DNA from: Lutraria lutraria
Taxonomy: Eukaryota > Mollusca > Bivalvia > Venerida > Mactridae
Assembly: GCA_964023205.1 (NCBI GenBank)
Contig: OZ026848.1
Location: forward strand, 29,933,912 to 29,997,911
Reading direction: 5' to 3'
DNA: 64,000 nucleotides
The notes under the pieces are model-generated. The model was not told where the DNA came from, searched no databases, and saw nothing but the letters and a program-made list of their open reading frames with translations. The first letter of the stretch is position 1. The number at the start of each line of letters is the position of its first letter. The position numbers were made by a program, and so were the translations under genes. Below, piece by piece: positions 11,451 through 25,100 of this stretch.

Positions 11451-13554
11451 AAACAAGAGGGCCATGATGGCCCTGTAAATGCTCACCAGACGAGTAACAT
11501 TGTTATTTTTTTTTCTACACGAGTCCATGTAAAATCAAGTGACCCTAAGGTCAGGGCCTATTTTAACCCCAGGGTCATGACATGAACAAATTTTGAGGAG
11601 GTCTGATAGACAATACTACATACAAACTATTTTAGCTCTAGGCCTTGTTGTTTCGGAGAAATAAATTGACAAAAACACCCGTTGTCTTTGTCGTGTGTTC
11701 CACTAAACTCCTTTATTATTTGTTTCTGGATACCAAACCTACCCTAGACTTTTATTAGACCTGAAGAATACATCCATTTTCTCCATTTTTACCTCCCCAT
11801 GCTTTTAAGAACCCCAAAAGAGAAAAAGACCCGATTTACATATTATATCTTTTAATGAGTAGGTAACACAAAAATAAACATTATTACACCTCAAATAATC
11901 GAATTTCATTCGGTTAGTACAATGTACGTCAGTTTTAAAGCCCTTCACAAATAATCGTAGGTATACCGAGTCACCTGACCATCATGATAAAATCTTGCAT
12001 ATTTTAAAATATCGATTTTATGTCCACCAATATCATCATATACACTTGACAAAACGTATAACGTCCCCTTTGTAAAATATGCACATCTATTTATTTTTTT
12101 GATATTCTGAGGTGTATATAACCATTGTTTATGCAAATGGCTGCAGCTGCACGTATTGTATTTCTTTAAATCTTTTATGGTGAATTTGAATTTGAACAAA
12201 CTTGGTAGAGGTCTACCAGATAATGTTTCACAACCAATATCAAAGCTCATGGACTTGTGGTTTCCGACCAGAAGATCTATTTAAATGTTGCTATATAAGC
12301 CCATGTAAAAATCGAGTTACCCCTGTGGCAGAGCAAATTTAAACCCTACGGCCACATTTTGATCAAACTAGGTAGAGGCCCACTATACAATGCTGAACAC
12401 AGAATATTTCCCATACCAGCCTATGTAAAATCAAGTTACCCCAAGGCGGGGCCAATTTGGACCCCAGGGTAATAATTTCAACGAACTTGGAAGAGATCAA
12501 CTAGGCAATGCTACATACCAATTATGTAAGCTCTATGCATTGTGGTTGCATACAGAGTTCTAAAGTAATTATTTTTGTTGTTAGGTACGAACACAAAGTT
12601 TAAGACCATTTCTCAAATATAGTCACATTTTAATTTCCTGCATACCGAAGAGCTTTAATTAACCTTCCGCCTACGAACATAGTTCCAATTTTTCAATTCA
12701 GTGGCATAAATACAAATTCTAATAGTATGTGCATATAAGTCAAAATCAGATGGCTATGTAATATTGTAAACGAGCAATACAAAACAGTCGTAGAAAAATC
12801 TAAACAATGCTCTCCCTCGGATAACTACAATATCAGTACACACATTTCAAGGAAGGATGACGTCATAATTCACGTGCTGTATATGCTAATTTAGTCTGGT
12901 TCCTAGCTTCTATTGTAAACATATAGAAGTCATCAATGAATTCATGGAAGATGCGATGACTGTGAGTCAACCAGATAATTATTTAAAAAAGTGGTTCATG
13001 GGGAAATTTTAATCGATTAATTTAGTGCTTATAACTTTTTTTCGAGCATGTCTTTATGTATGAGATATTATATTATGCATAAGTTGAGTAAACAAAGGGG
13101 AAGGTAACGCACACTATGTATGCTATTTGCTGAACTACTTTTGGTGATCAGATGGGGAAACATAATCAAAGTACAGAATGCACATGGAACGGCAACAACA
13201 ATTTCATGGCTGATGTAGAAAAGCGTAGTACATTAGTCTGCATCAAAATTTATAAGCAAACTATCGTTCAGTTTCCAAAACTCAGCCCAATACCTCACCC
13301 TACAAAGAAAATCAAATTCTGACTCCTTTGTAGTTCCGAACAAAGAAGAACCTTCAGAGCTTTGATATCACTAAGTTCTTATCCCACACTTTGGTAGAGC
13401 TTCATGCAAGAAACATCCCTGTAAAGTTTCGTTGCATTGACCAATTGCTTAGGAAGGAGATATCGTTTTAAGCAATTGTTGACGCACGGACGGACGGACG
13501 ACGCGATCACAATGGCTAAGTTTGAGCACTACTGTGCACTGATACGCTAAAAAA
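11451..13554 (+). repeat. Hairpin-ended interspersed element, longest copy
   Basis: The left end is AAACAAGAGGGCCATGATGG, with an inverted GGGCCA/TGGCCC. The right end is a GAGCAC..GTGCAC hairpin followed by GATACGCTAAAAAAC. Inside are tandem units with 'CATGTAAAATCAAGT.ACC..' and 'GACCCCAGGGT' words (around 11521, 12296 and 12415). A body at 12640-13380 also occurs inverted at 20868-21345. No long ORF is present, so it looks non-autonomous. Other copies: 16333-16707, 32383-33063, and 33466-34385 on the opposite strand. Confidence 0.75.
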
Positions 13555-13727
13555 CAAGTGTATATATTTAATAACAATTACAAGAAATCCATATGAGTTG
13601 CATCCAAATATATAGTTGTGTGTACGTTTAATGTTACCTTCTATATGTGATAACATTATCAATATAAGTATCATTTAAATATAACGCCCGATAACTTACG
13701 TCCTGAAAACAAAGTGACAGGGTGAGC

Positions 13728-14060
13728 TTTTCTGCTCAGTCTTCGTCCGGCGTCGTGCGGTGTGCGTCGTCAAACTTTACCTTGTGAACACATTAGGGGC
13801 TACATTTTTAGCTCAAAACTTGGTCAGAATGTTAATATCGACAAAATCTCGGACGAGTTTGAAATTGGGCCATTTGGGGTAAAATAAACTAGGTCACCAG
13901 GGCCAAATAAGGGAAAACCTTGTGAACACTCTAGAAGTCACTGTTTTGATTGGATCATCATGCAACCTTGTCAGAATGTTTGTCTTTATAATATCTTGGA
14001 CGACTTCGAACATGGGTCATCTGGGGTCAAAAGCTAGGTCGCTAGTTTTGGACCTCTTGT
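13728..14060. repeat. Mollusc-type interspersed repeat
   Basis: It contains repeated phrases of the form CTTGTGAACAC..TAG..TCAC and TAGGTCACCAGGGCCAAATA, and begins with TGAGCTTTTCTGCTCAGTC, a short hairpin. Two internal units (13785-13925 and 13915-14055) resemble each other. No coding potential. Confidence 0.5.
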
Positions 14061-16145
14061 TCAATTATATACCGTTTCACCTATTATAGTATTTAGTTTG
14101 TCTTGACTGTGTACCAGTACTTATTTACCCTCCCACAAGGAGCTGGCAGCTTTTCCACACACCGAGGAAAATAGTCTATTTTTGTCGAATACTTTATCTT
14201 CAGCTTACAAAACAGCATTTACTGTGCATGTTAAACAGGTAAATACCAAAGTATCAGTTTCCTATTATGTAATTTAAGTATGCGATTATTTTCCGATAAA
14301 AGTTTAGTCTCTTTTCAATGTGTTTTCATCATTGTCTGTCATTTTGAAGCCGGGCTACTTTTTAGCCGTTGACAGAGGTTAGTGTGCGCAAAGCGGGAAT
14401 GACCATTCTGGGTAGAGCTTGTGGATGTATCTATTAGAACCAAGTTCATTGGACTAAGTAAGGTAACTCGTCTTTTAAAATCTTGTCACTTGACAGGTTC
14501 TAAACTATTTATTTTGTACAATTCATATTGTCAACAAACGTAATATGAAATCATATCTAAAATAGGTTGCTGTTGTCGTGTAGTACTTTAAGTGTACCCG
14601 TGGATTAAACAATGAATTATTGACCCAGTTAAAACAAAATTTGACAAAGAACCAGTAACATTTGACCGTGATGGATTTCAGATAGCCGTACTGCAACTTT
14701 ATAGTAAACAAAATAATAATTATTATTTTAACCAAGATCACAAGAAAGGTGCATCATCTTACGACAGGTACTGACTGGCTATTTTTTATATTTTCTATTC
14801 TCCATACTGACAACAAAGACCTAGAGATTAGACACTTCCCATTAACAATGAACGAATCCCGCAAAAACCGCCCGGCTAGACGTGATTTCGCGAGAGCAGA
14901 CGAATAATGCCGCCATTTTGTCGATCGCGCTCTTATGATCTGTACAAAAGAACCCTTAATGTGCAAATAAGTTTTTAAGTATACTTATGTGACCCATTAC
15001 AGACCATGGACATTTTGTAAACAATTTGATACGAATACGTTTATCTACGAGTATATCACGCTAAAAATAGCAATATCCCAGTCTCATACGTAACAGTAGA
15101 AGGGGTGGTAAAAAGATATTGTGATAACGTAATCAAACATATTTGCACTAATGTACGTACTTTTTATTAGATAAAAATACTAACATCGCACAATAGGAAA
15201 ATAAATTGTTTAGTACTTTTATAACTGGCACAAATAAATTGTTGCCGAATTTTTTCATGTTTAATCGTTTCCGCGGGGATGAATTTTTCATTATTTTTTC
15301 ACCCATTTAAGTATCGCATAGATATTAATTTATCTCGTGATACTAATAGTTTTTTGGTTAGATTCATATTTAATGTTTTAAACATACCTAAACACAAGAA
15401 GTGTATTTGTGTGTTATCAGCATTAATTTTTATAGTTTGTTCACCAATTCGGATAATTAAAATTTAAAAAACTGCTACACCCAGTAAATATCAATTTATC
15501 ATAATGATACCAGTAACGTGTTTGTTTGGTGCATATTTGATGTACTTAACATGAATAAACTTCCTTAATATATTTTGTGTAGACGATATTTTGCAGTAAT
15601 GACAAGAAACACATAGCAGGACGGTATGTTTTATATTTTTCAATAAACTTTTCCATTTTTACACCTATTAAAATTATTTGTACAATAATATATTCCGTAG
15701 ATATTATTCTATCATGTGCAACTAATAAACACTTAATTACTTTTGTCTGTTTATCAGCTTTATATGATAGCCGCTCAGTCGATAATTTGAACAGAACCTT
15801 TTTCCATTGTTTCACCTATTTGGATAAAAGGCAAAACGTTTCATTTAGTTTATAATGACCTGATGCTTCAATGAAGACCTTTTATCAGTATTTACAAAGA
15901 AATATTTAATGACAATTGAATATAATAATTATTAATTATTTAATCTATTTGAAGCATATCTATATAATATCATAATGTATTTATATGTACGAACTATCAA
16001 TCATTGAGTAAATGATCATTAACCACAATCTGTGAGCATGTAGTACAATTTATCTATTCTTAACTCTAAACTCAATAATTCGCCTGTCCTGTTTTCACAG
16101 CCAGAAGATAAACACAAGCAAAGCACTACAACCGGTGGCATAAAG

Positions 16146-19100
16146 ATGTCTAAGTCAGTAGAGTTGATACGGGCTCGACCCACTGGCCAGGAAAATCCGG
16201 GCTTTGAAAAAGAAACGGTAAATAGACGTACGAGCTATATACTTAAATGGAGCTTCCGTGGTCGAGTGGTTAATATCTCTGACTAGAATTACTAGCCACT
16301 CCCCATTGTTAGTTCGAATCCCACAGGAACTTGAACAAGAGGGCCATTATGGTCCTATATCGCTCACCAGAAAAAATGACTAATTGCAAAATCTATTGAC
16401 CCAAGGGGCAGTCAGTTTTGACCCGGGCCAGGATTTGAACACATTTGGTAGAGGTCCACCAGACAATGCTTCGCACCAAATATCATAGCTTAAGGACTTG
16501 AGATTTCCGATCAGTAGATTTTTAAAATCTTCCTAAATGGTTGAGCCTATATAAAAACAAGTTACCCCCTCCCCGTATTTAGACCCTGTGAATGAGATGT
16601 TGTTTACAGCAATTGTTGACGCACGCACACAAACACACATGGACGGCGGACATCACGCGATCACAATAGCTTACAATGAGAACTTTGTGCTCTCGTGGGC
16701 TAAAATTATATGGTTTGATTTTTTTCTGTTACATGTATAGCAAAGCACCATTTTCCCACCTCTTCAACATTACGAACTCTTCGGTATATGACTTTTCCTC
16801 GATAGTTAAAATAATAATGATACTACATCTGTATTAAGACCCGATTGTTTCTTCGGGTAGCTGAAGCGTTTTTTTTTAATATTAAGAATTCACTATATTT
16901 TCCACTTGGAGCGTAGACAAAATAATAGGTTATTCAGATTACCTACTTTTAAGTAATACAAGACCTGTCTAATGTACCGTATCCATAATATGATGTACAT
17001 TTAAGTTTTTCTTCATTGCTATTAAAACCATTCAGAATATATCGACGGATTTTGAACATTTTGTAAGAGTTATCGCCCTTGTTGAAAAATAGGAAAGAGA
17101 TCAATGTCTGGAGATTGCACAGTAATCTATAATTTTCTGCATCAAATCAGATTGGTACTGTGTTTATGTGTCATTTTATCGTAAGTTTTCATTGACATGG
17201 TTCTTTTCTTAAAGTTTGAACAATTGACATTTCCCATAGACTTTAATATTTTAAATAAAGGGACAATAATTCAAAGGATAAATCATTGTTTTTGAAACAA
17301 AACTTGATAGGTCATTTCCTATCATTTAAATTTTATGATTACAACTTTGACCTTATTATCTTTTTGCTGACATTGTAGGGTTTTAACGGTTCAACACCAC
17401 CAAACGATGAGGAATCGTGGCAAATTGATGCTGACAAATCAGCCCCGCCAGCTGATGATTTTGAATACAATGGTTACCAAAGAACATTGCTGTCAATACA
17501 AGAAGGTATTTACAACTTCTGCAAAGACAATAGCAGTACAATCTGGACCATTATAGGCATAGTGTTGGCATTAGCTTATTTCGCCTATTTCGGATACGCC
17601 ATGTATTACAGGTAATTGGTTCCACGTCGCTTCTTTATCTCATATAGTCATAATGTGCTTTGTAATTTGTCTTCCCATGTGTTCAAATACCGAACATGCT
17701 TTTGTATTGATTGCAATACATTGATTTACTTTACAAACCATTGTTTTACCCTACAGTACAGTAAACTTAGCTTCTTTACATTACAATATTTTTCATCACA
17801 GTGCATTGTTTAACATTATTATGCCACCTCTCGAAGAAAAAGGGGGTGTATTGGTTTGCACTTGTCGGTAACCAAACCTTGTCCGACCAATAACTAGAGA
17901 ACGATTTGGTCTAAGCTCCTAAGATTTGATTTTGAGGTTGGTAGAAGGATAAAATAGCATATTTATTAATTTTATTATAGGGAATGAAATATAATTGAAG
18001 AGCATGGACATTGAATGTCAAAATGGTCAATATCTAGGTTGGAAATGCATGTTTCTATTGTCGCCCTTAGTAATGATCTCATTTGACGAGAATAAATTTA
18101 AATTACTGGCTTATCACGATGCGAAATTTGATTTCTACCTATTCGAAATGAGTTATTTTGCTATAGAATCGTCCAAATTGGTCAATATTTAGTTAGGAAA
18201 TTCACGGAACAACAACATCGGTGTATGTTTATTTGTGTTTATTGAATAAAAATATGACTACACGCGCTAATTAATGAACTTATATGATGGGAATACATTT
18301 TAAACAACAAGTTTATCATGCCTGTCTTAATTGTTAGAGTAGATGACCCCTAAAGATTTGAAGTTCAATGGGTTAATGGTCAAGGACTAAAAAAATCTTA
18401 TTTTCTATTGTAGTGCAATGTTTAATATCATATGAGGAGGACTATATGAGGAGGACCATATAACACATGTACTATGTTGATTTACACATTGCGCTGTTTT
18501 AGATTTGGAGATGAAGGTTCCTGGCGTTTGTTAACTGTGACCATCGTTGGTGTTATACTTTATGTGATCGCAAAGGTGTCTAATGCTTATAATGAGGAAA
18601 TTGATACGTGGTGGGAAAATATGAGAGATACGAGGGATTCCAGAACAACAAAAAGAGTTATGAACATCATCAGCTGGTAATTGATTTTTGTCTTTTACAT
18701 TTATAAGCCAATCAGATGGCACCAACATCTAGTATCTAATCCACGAAGAAGGTTACTTATTCATGAAGTAATATTAAAGTTGCCAACGAAAGGTTAACAC
18801 ACTTATTTTGTAAAACACTTGTGGATGAAGTGTTTTAGAGCATTGAGAAGTCAAATATCTGAATCGGTTTAACATTGACGAGACGATACCGGAGACAGAG
18901 ATGTTTATTGTAGAGATTACTAGCATCATACTATGAATGTGACAGTAACTGAAATGATTACTAGTAAACAAATACATTGTCGACGGTTAAAATGTTATGA
19001 AATTAGTGCAAAATAAAACTTTGATTTTGCGATAACTTCTGTGTATGCAGTTATTATGCAGTTACTGTAATAGTACAAGAAAAAGGAATGTTTTTTATAA

Positions 19101-22100
19101 ATTTCAATCCAGGTGTCAAATAAATCGGTCATAACATTGAGATTGTCTCATTATGAAGTTGGAATAGTGAGGAAATATTGAATATGGGTTTGAGCATTTG
19201 TGTTATAATGAAGTGGTCTGAAGATAGAGGTGATCGATGGTTGAGATTTTACTGTTTTGGGTGTTAACATTTTTATCATTTTAGGATATTACGTGTTGGT
19301 GTCCTGATTGCTGTGGTCGCCTACGTTATTGCAGACATCGCCATTGAACATCCTGAAAATCTCGTTTCTGTCGCTGGATTGGCCTTGTATATTATTATTT
19401 TCTACATCACTTCCGTTAATCCTGCCAGGGTAAGTTTGGTCTTGTATATTATCATGTACTACGTCACTTCCACCAGTGTTGCTAGTAGTCACACGCCGTT
19501 AGCCTACGAGGAAGAGTCACCCCTACCTGTTTATCTCGGCCATCTAACACAAAAAATATCACTATACCGGTTTAAGCTTACCAAACTTGAAGATTTTAGA
19601 GAATGATACTTTTGAAAGGACGAATTTTCAAAGACGTAAAATTCAGAGAGATATCCATTCCTATTTTTCTTAGAGATGACGGATGGTCCATTTTGTGCCT
19701 TCAATAGTTGAATATCTTTAGTCCTCAACATTTATATTGTACCATTACTTGATTTCATATTCGTTCTATACTTCACGTCTTCATCACCATGAAACTGATA
19801 CTTTTGTATGAAGTCTATAAACTCAAGTTCCTTTGGGTATCACGACACCAGTTAACAATGCTTTATATTTTATATTTCAATTTAAACGTTTGTTGTGATT
19901 CATCTGTAATGTCAAGGTATCTATAGACTTCTTCCTTGACTGGTAAAGCCATGAACTGTTTATGTCATGATGTGTTGTTTGTTTAATTCAATATAACAAT
20001 ACAAATCACATACGCTAGATGTGAATTTGATAGTATGGTTTAAGTTTAAAACTATTAAAACAAGAAATAAAAAGGCTGCATTTTTTACAGGTCAGATGGC
20101 ATACAGTTTTCTGGGGCATAGCGTTGCAATACATTTTTGCGTTATTAATTCTTCGCACGCAATGGGGATATGATATGTTTAAATGGCTGGGCGATCGAGT
20201 GACCGAATTTCTCGAGCACGTTATGGCTGGAGTAATCTTTGTGTTTGGGGACGCTTGGTCTGATCATTTCTTTGCGATGAAGGTAGGTCGTATATTTGTT
20301 TAAAACATGTTTGAGGGTTGATTAAAAAGTTCATGAAGAGTCAAACCTGTGTACGATCATCGTGAGAAGAGGCCACATTTAGAAAGACTGTAACTGATTA
20401 ATAAGAACAAATATTACAGCCGAATAAGGACCACTTCCCCAAGAGTTTTAATTGTTCACAGATTCGACATTACTGGGTCAATGGACTTATTATACGCACG
20501 AATTAAAGAGGTGAATATGTAATAAAATAACTTGAAGGGGATTACAGACCAGAGAGGATACGGGTGCATGTTAAGACTTATTGCCCTTAGGAAAACTCGC
20601 AGGGAATCTAACAGCAAAATTGACTATTCAATAATAGATCGCGAGTAAGGAGTCCCTGCGAATTTATCATATACATGTACTTACTCAAAAAAAGAAAATG
20701 GGCACTTTTGTTTTGGGCTTAACGTTTTTGCTTATTACATGTACCATGAGTAAACAAAATAACCTTTTAAATACATGTATTGCACCAATTTACCAAATAT
20801 TCAAACGCAATGACGGCCTTCAAATACACCGCATGCTATCATGCAAATATATTTGCTTGTGTAAGTATAATCAGAGCTCTGAAGGTTCTGGTTTTTTTCG
20901 GAACTACAAAGCAGTCAAACGTTGAATTTCCTCGTAGGATGAAGTATTGGGCTGAGTTTTGGAAACTGAACGATAGTATATATTGCTCGGCGCGCATTGT
21001 TTCTACACCCGCAATGCAATTGTTAAAGTTGTTCCAGTTCCATGTGCTTTCAGTACTTTGATTTATGTTCCCCCGTCTGATCACCAAAAGTAGTTCAGCA
21101 ATTAGTATATACGGCAAATGAATTATGATGTCATCATTCCTTAAAATGTGCGTACAGAGAGTTTAGAATTTTTACGATTGTTTTGTATCGCTCGTTTACA
21201 ATTTTGCATTCATCTGCCATCTGATTTTGACGTGAATGCGCGTCATTTTTTAATTTGTATTTATGCAACTGAGATAAAAAAAATGGAACTATTTTCGTAG
21301 GCGGAAGGTTAATGGAAGCTCTTCGGTATGTAGGAAAGATTTCCAGACCGACTGTTGAGATATGGTCTTAACCTTGTGTTCGTACCGAACAACAACAAAT
21401 ATGAAGCACCGATACACGCCTTATTGTTTTACAGTGATTTTCTTAACTATACTTGGTTCGTTATGAGACAGGGATATAAAATATTGAAAGGCAGAGTCAA
21501 GATTGGAACCCACTACCATTCGTTAGGTAGTCCCGTGCGTTACTCTAGACCATCGACCACCCCTGGTCCTTCTTGCGTACACCCCATTTCATTCTAAACA
21601 TCTACATTCTCTTCAGGTGAATTTTGAACACTTTTCAATATTATTCTGTTTGTAGGTTTTATCAATCATCGTGTTTTTCTTCACATTTATCAACATTTTG
21701 TATTACCTCGGCGTAATGCAAGTCATTATCAAAGTCCTTGGACAGTTCCTTGCTTTCTGTATGGGAACCACACCCGCCGAGTCAATAAATACCGCAGCAA
21801 ACATATTCGTCTCGATGGTGAGTAAACTTACTTATCTAAACACTATGAATTACTATGTAATTGCTTAAACGAAAAAAATCTAACAGGGCGGACGGCCTCC
21901 TTAGCTCAGTACAAATGAACACATATACATTGGAGATAACTGGCGAAACATCTTATGATCAGATGCGGTGGGTTTAGCGCCATTTTACAGCAATACAGTT
22001 GATATGGAACAGGTGAATAATCGTGTTTCTTATTTATCAGAATGAATCTCCACTGATGATTCGACCATTGTTAGCTACCATGACAAAGTCAGAATTACAT

Positions 22101-25100
22101 GCAGTAATGACGGGAGGATTTGCTACCATTTCTGGTAGCGTGCTGGGAGCTTACATCAGTTTCGGAGTAAGTTTGTTACTTTGTCGTAATCGCCTCCTAT
22201 CATCAAGAATCCATCTTTCACATTTATTTATCTGTTGTTTAACGGTCCATTCGACAGTTATGATCATTTCAGAGCCGCCCAAGAGAAAGGGGAGATAAGA
22301 TACCGAACATTTTTATCCCTACTCTTTTTGAATAGTTATGCCTGATTCTTTATCGTGCCTGGTGTAAAGCATTGATACACGCCTTGTGCTTTTTCTTGTG
22401 GTTTTCTTAACACAGAATTTGGCTCTGTAGTTGGGATGGGGACACTGGAAGAGCATACCAGACAAATTCGAAAGGTGGAGCCGAGTCTTGACAATACTTA
22501 TCAAACTTTCTAATGCACCCCACACCAGCACAAATTTTCTAATAGCTCGAGCAAGGAGAAAACACACGTATTGCACGCAAAAAATCCGTCTTTGTTCCAT
22601 AAAATCGAATTTTGCAAAAGCATAAGACAAATAGCTGGAAATATATACAAACAGTGCGTTACCACTAGACCTGATTACGTCAAAACATTTGTCAATCGTT
22701 TCATATTCGAAAAATCAAATACTAGGTATTCCAGGTCTTAATAGGTATTAAAATATTAGGTTCCAGCAAATCATCTGCTGTCAGCAAGTGTAATGAGCGC
22801 CCCAGCAGCCCTGGCTATAGCTAAACTGTCGTATCCGGAAACCGAAACTACAAAAGCATCAAAGAATGACTTCAGTAAAATGGAGAAAGCGTAAGAATAT
22901 TGCCATACTAGTAATTGTAATTTAATCAAATTTTACTTCTGCAAAAAAACGTGTCATTAGGAGAAAGAAATTTTACGTGGTTAAAAACCATTGATTATCT
23001 TACATGTGAATATTGATCATTAATTTAAATTAATATAGAATTAAACACCATCCTAAATGTTCAAATATCTTTATCATCACGTGATTTGTTATGGATGCAG
23101 GGGTTAATGAATTACAAGCAGATGGGTTACAAGTTTGACAAAATCCTTGTCACAAGATTCGGTCTTAAAATTGAAGACCATGCTAAATGTCCCAATATCT
23201 TACGACCCATTCGACGGCTATGGACTTTTCAGGCCTTCCCATCCAAGAGAGGGGGGGGGGGGGGCATATATACAGGAGAAATGGGCATTTGTATCACTAC
23301 TCTTATTACGAACAGTTCTCCTGGTTCATTGTCGTGCCGGTGTAAAGCACTGATACAAAACTCGCCTGTTTTCCAGTGATTTTCCCTGAGAATTTCGTAA
23401 GGCAGAGCTGAGATTCGTATCCATGATCTTTTGTTCAGTAGTCCACTAGACCATAGATCACCCTTTCCCAACATCTTGATCATCATTTGTTATGGATGCA
23501 GTGGGTTAAAGGGATTAGGAGTTCGAAAAGATCCTTTTCACATGATCGCAAAGGACCGATACACGCCTAGAGCCTTTTACTGCGATTTTCTTGGACACAG
23601 TACTTGACTCAATCGTTGGGATTAGGACACTGAAAAAGCATCCCTATTGAGAAATTTGGAAGGCACAGCCGAGGTTCGTATTCACGACCTTTTGTTCAGT
23701 AGTTCAGCACGCTTCCACTAGACCACCGATCATACCTTCCAAAAATCTAAACCATCGTCTGGTTTATTTCGGAGGCAGTGATTAATGAATTACAAGAAGA
23801 GCTAGGAGTTTTTAAAAGTTTGACAAAATACATGTCTCATGATTCTGTATTTCAGACCAGAACATAACATCATAGAAGCGGCATCAAATGGTGCATCAGC
23901 AAGTATAAAAATTTGTGGAGCAGTCGCTGTCAATGTTATTGCTTTCTTGTCATTATTGAAGTTTCTAAATGCTACATTAACATGGTTTGGTGACAGGGTC
24001 GGCATTGATGAACTCACTTTTGAGGTGAAAAACTAACATTATTCTAATTTATTTATTTGGGTTTAACGCCGTTCCTCAACAAGTATTTATTTACCCTCTT
24101 ACACTTCCACAGGGAATCGGCCACTACTCCCTTTGTCAAATTTTCATGGAAGGGATTGACCTGCCACGACCGAGAATCAAACCCGGATCTCCAGATAAAT
24201 TTCCAGTGCACTAACCACTGGACAACGACCTCTAGAAGAATTTATAAGACGAAAGAACAAACAGACATGTTTTGGTATTGTTCGTGATCTTTTTAACACC
24301 ACTTAAATTAATTTTGTTATCACCAAGTCAAGACAAGTAAAATTCTATTAAGTCTTTTCATGTATGTAACTGGCATATGTTTGTATATGAAGGCCAGATG
24401 CAGTCAGCTACATAGGTTTCATTTCTTTATGAGTTTAAAGTCCCACAAACAGCCAGGTCCTGTATGGCGAATTTTCAAGATTTTAACGGTGGATGAAGAC
24501 GCCAGACGTACATATGGGTAGAACCACCGACCTTCCGTAAGCCAGCTGGTCAGTTTCCACACATTTCTTTTCCCGCTTGGAATTCGATCTCACAGTAGTG
24601 AGGGGCTAGTCAGAGACGATGACCACTTGGCAAGAGGTTCCATTAATAACTTACATAACAATACAATATAATAGACAAAGAAAATTATGCTGGAATTTTT
24701 ATTTATTATTTCAAAACCTTTTTCCATGTAAGGTTAATCCTCATAAAAACTATTTTTTATGTATATTTTAGTTAATCTGTTCATACGTACTATTTCCTGT
24801 TGCCTATTTCATGGGAGTAGCAGTTGACGATTGTGGAAAAGTTGCAGAATTAATAGGTAAGAGTGAATAATAAAGACAAGAAAGGTATTCGTAGAAAGAA
24901 AAGCGTACAAAAAAATCCCAAATTCTCCAAAATTCAACCTTCCCCTACCCCCATACCTTCCCTAAATTCTATCCAGCACATACGGCCATACAAAAATGAA
25001 GGACAAAGCACAATCTCCCGGAAGCTTCAGCCTGGGAGCGATCTTTCGAAAAGTTTGGTTCTCTTATTTAAATTTAACTCGTTCTGACGCATGCATGACT

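Larger units (their letters stand above)
10848..16100. other. Intergenic spacer, repeat-rich
   Basis: No gene is supported. It holds the inverted dispersed element (10890-11390), the long hairpin-ended repeat (11451-13554), a second mollusc-type repeat (13728-14060) and AT-rich unique sequence from about 14200 to 16100. The last part should contain the 5' non-coding exon and promoter of the complete SLC28 gene, since a splice acceptor occurs at 16099-16100. I could not place them. Confidence 0.6.

Noticed and set aside
11945..12250. 101-codon minus-strand ORF
   Set aside because: It lies wholly inside the hairpin-ended repeat, and the other copies of the repeat do not keep the frame.
16252..16335. 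Working tRNA gene
   Set aside because: Good A and B boxes, but the acceptor and anticodon stems do not pair properly, and it adjoins a repeat; more likely a SINE head.
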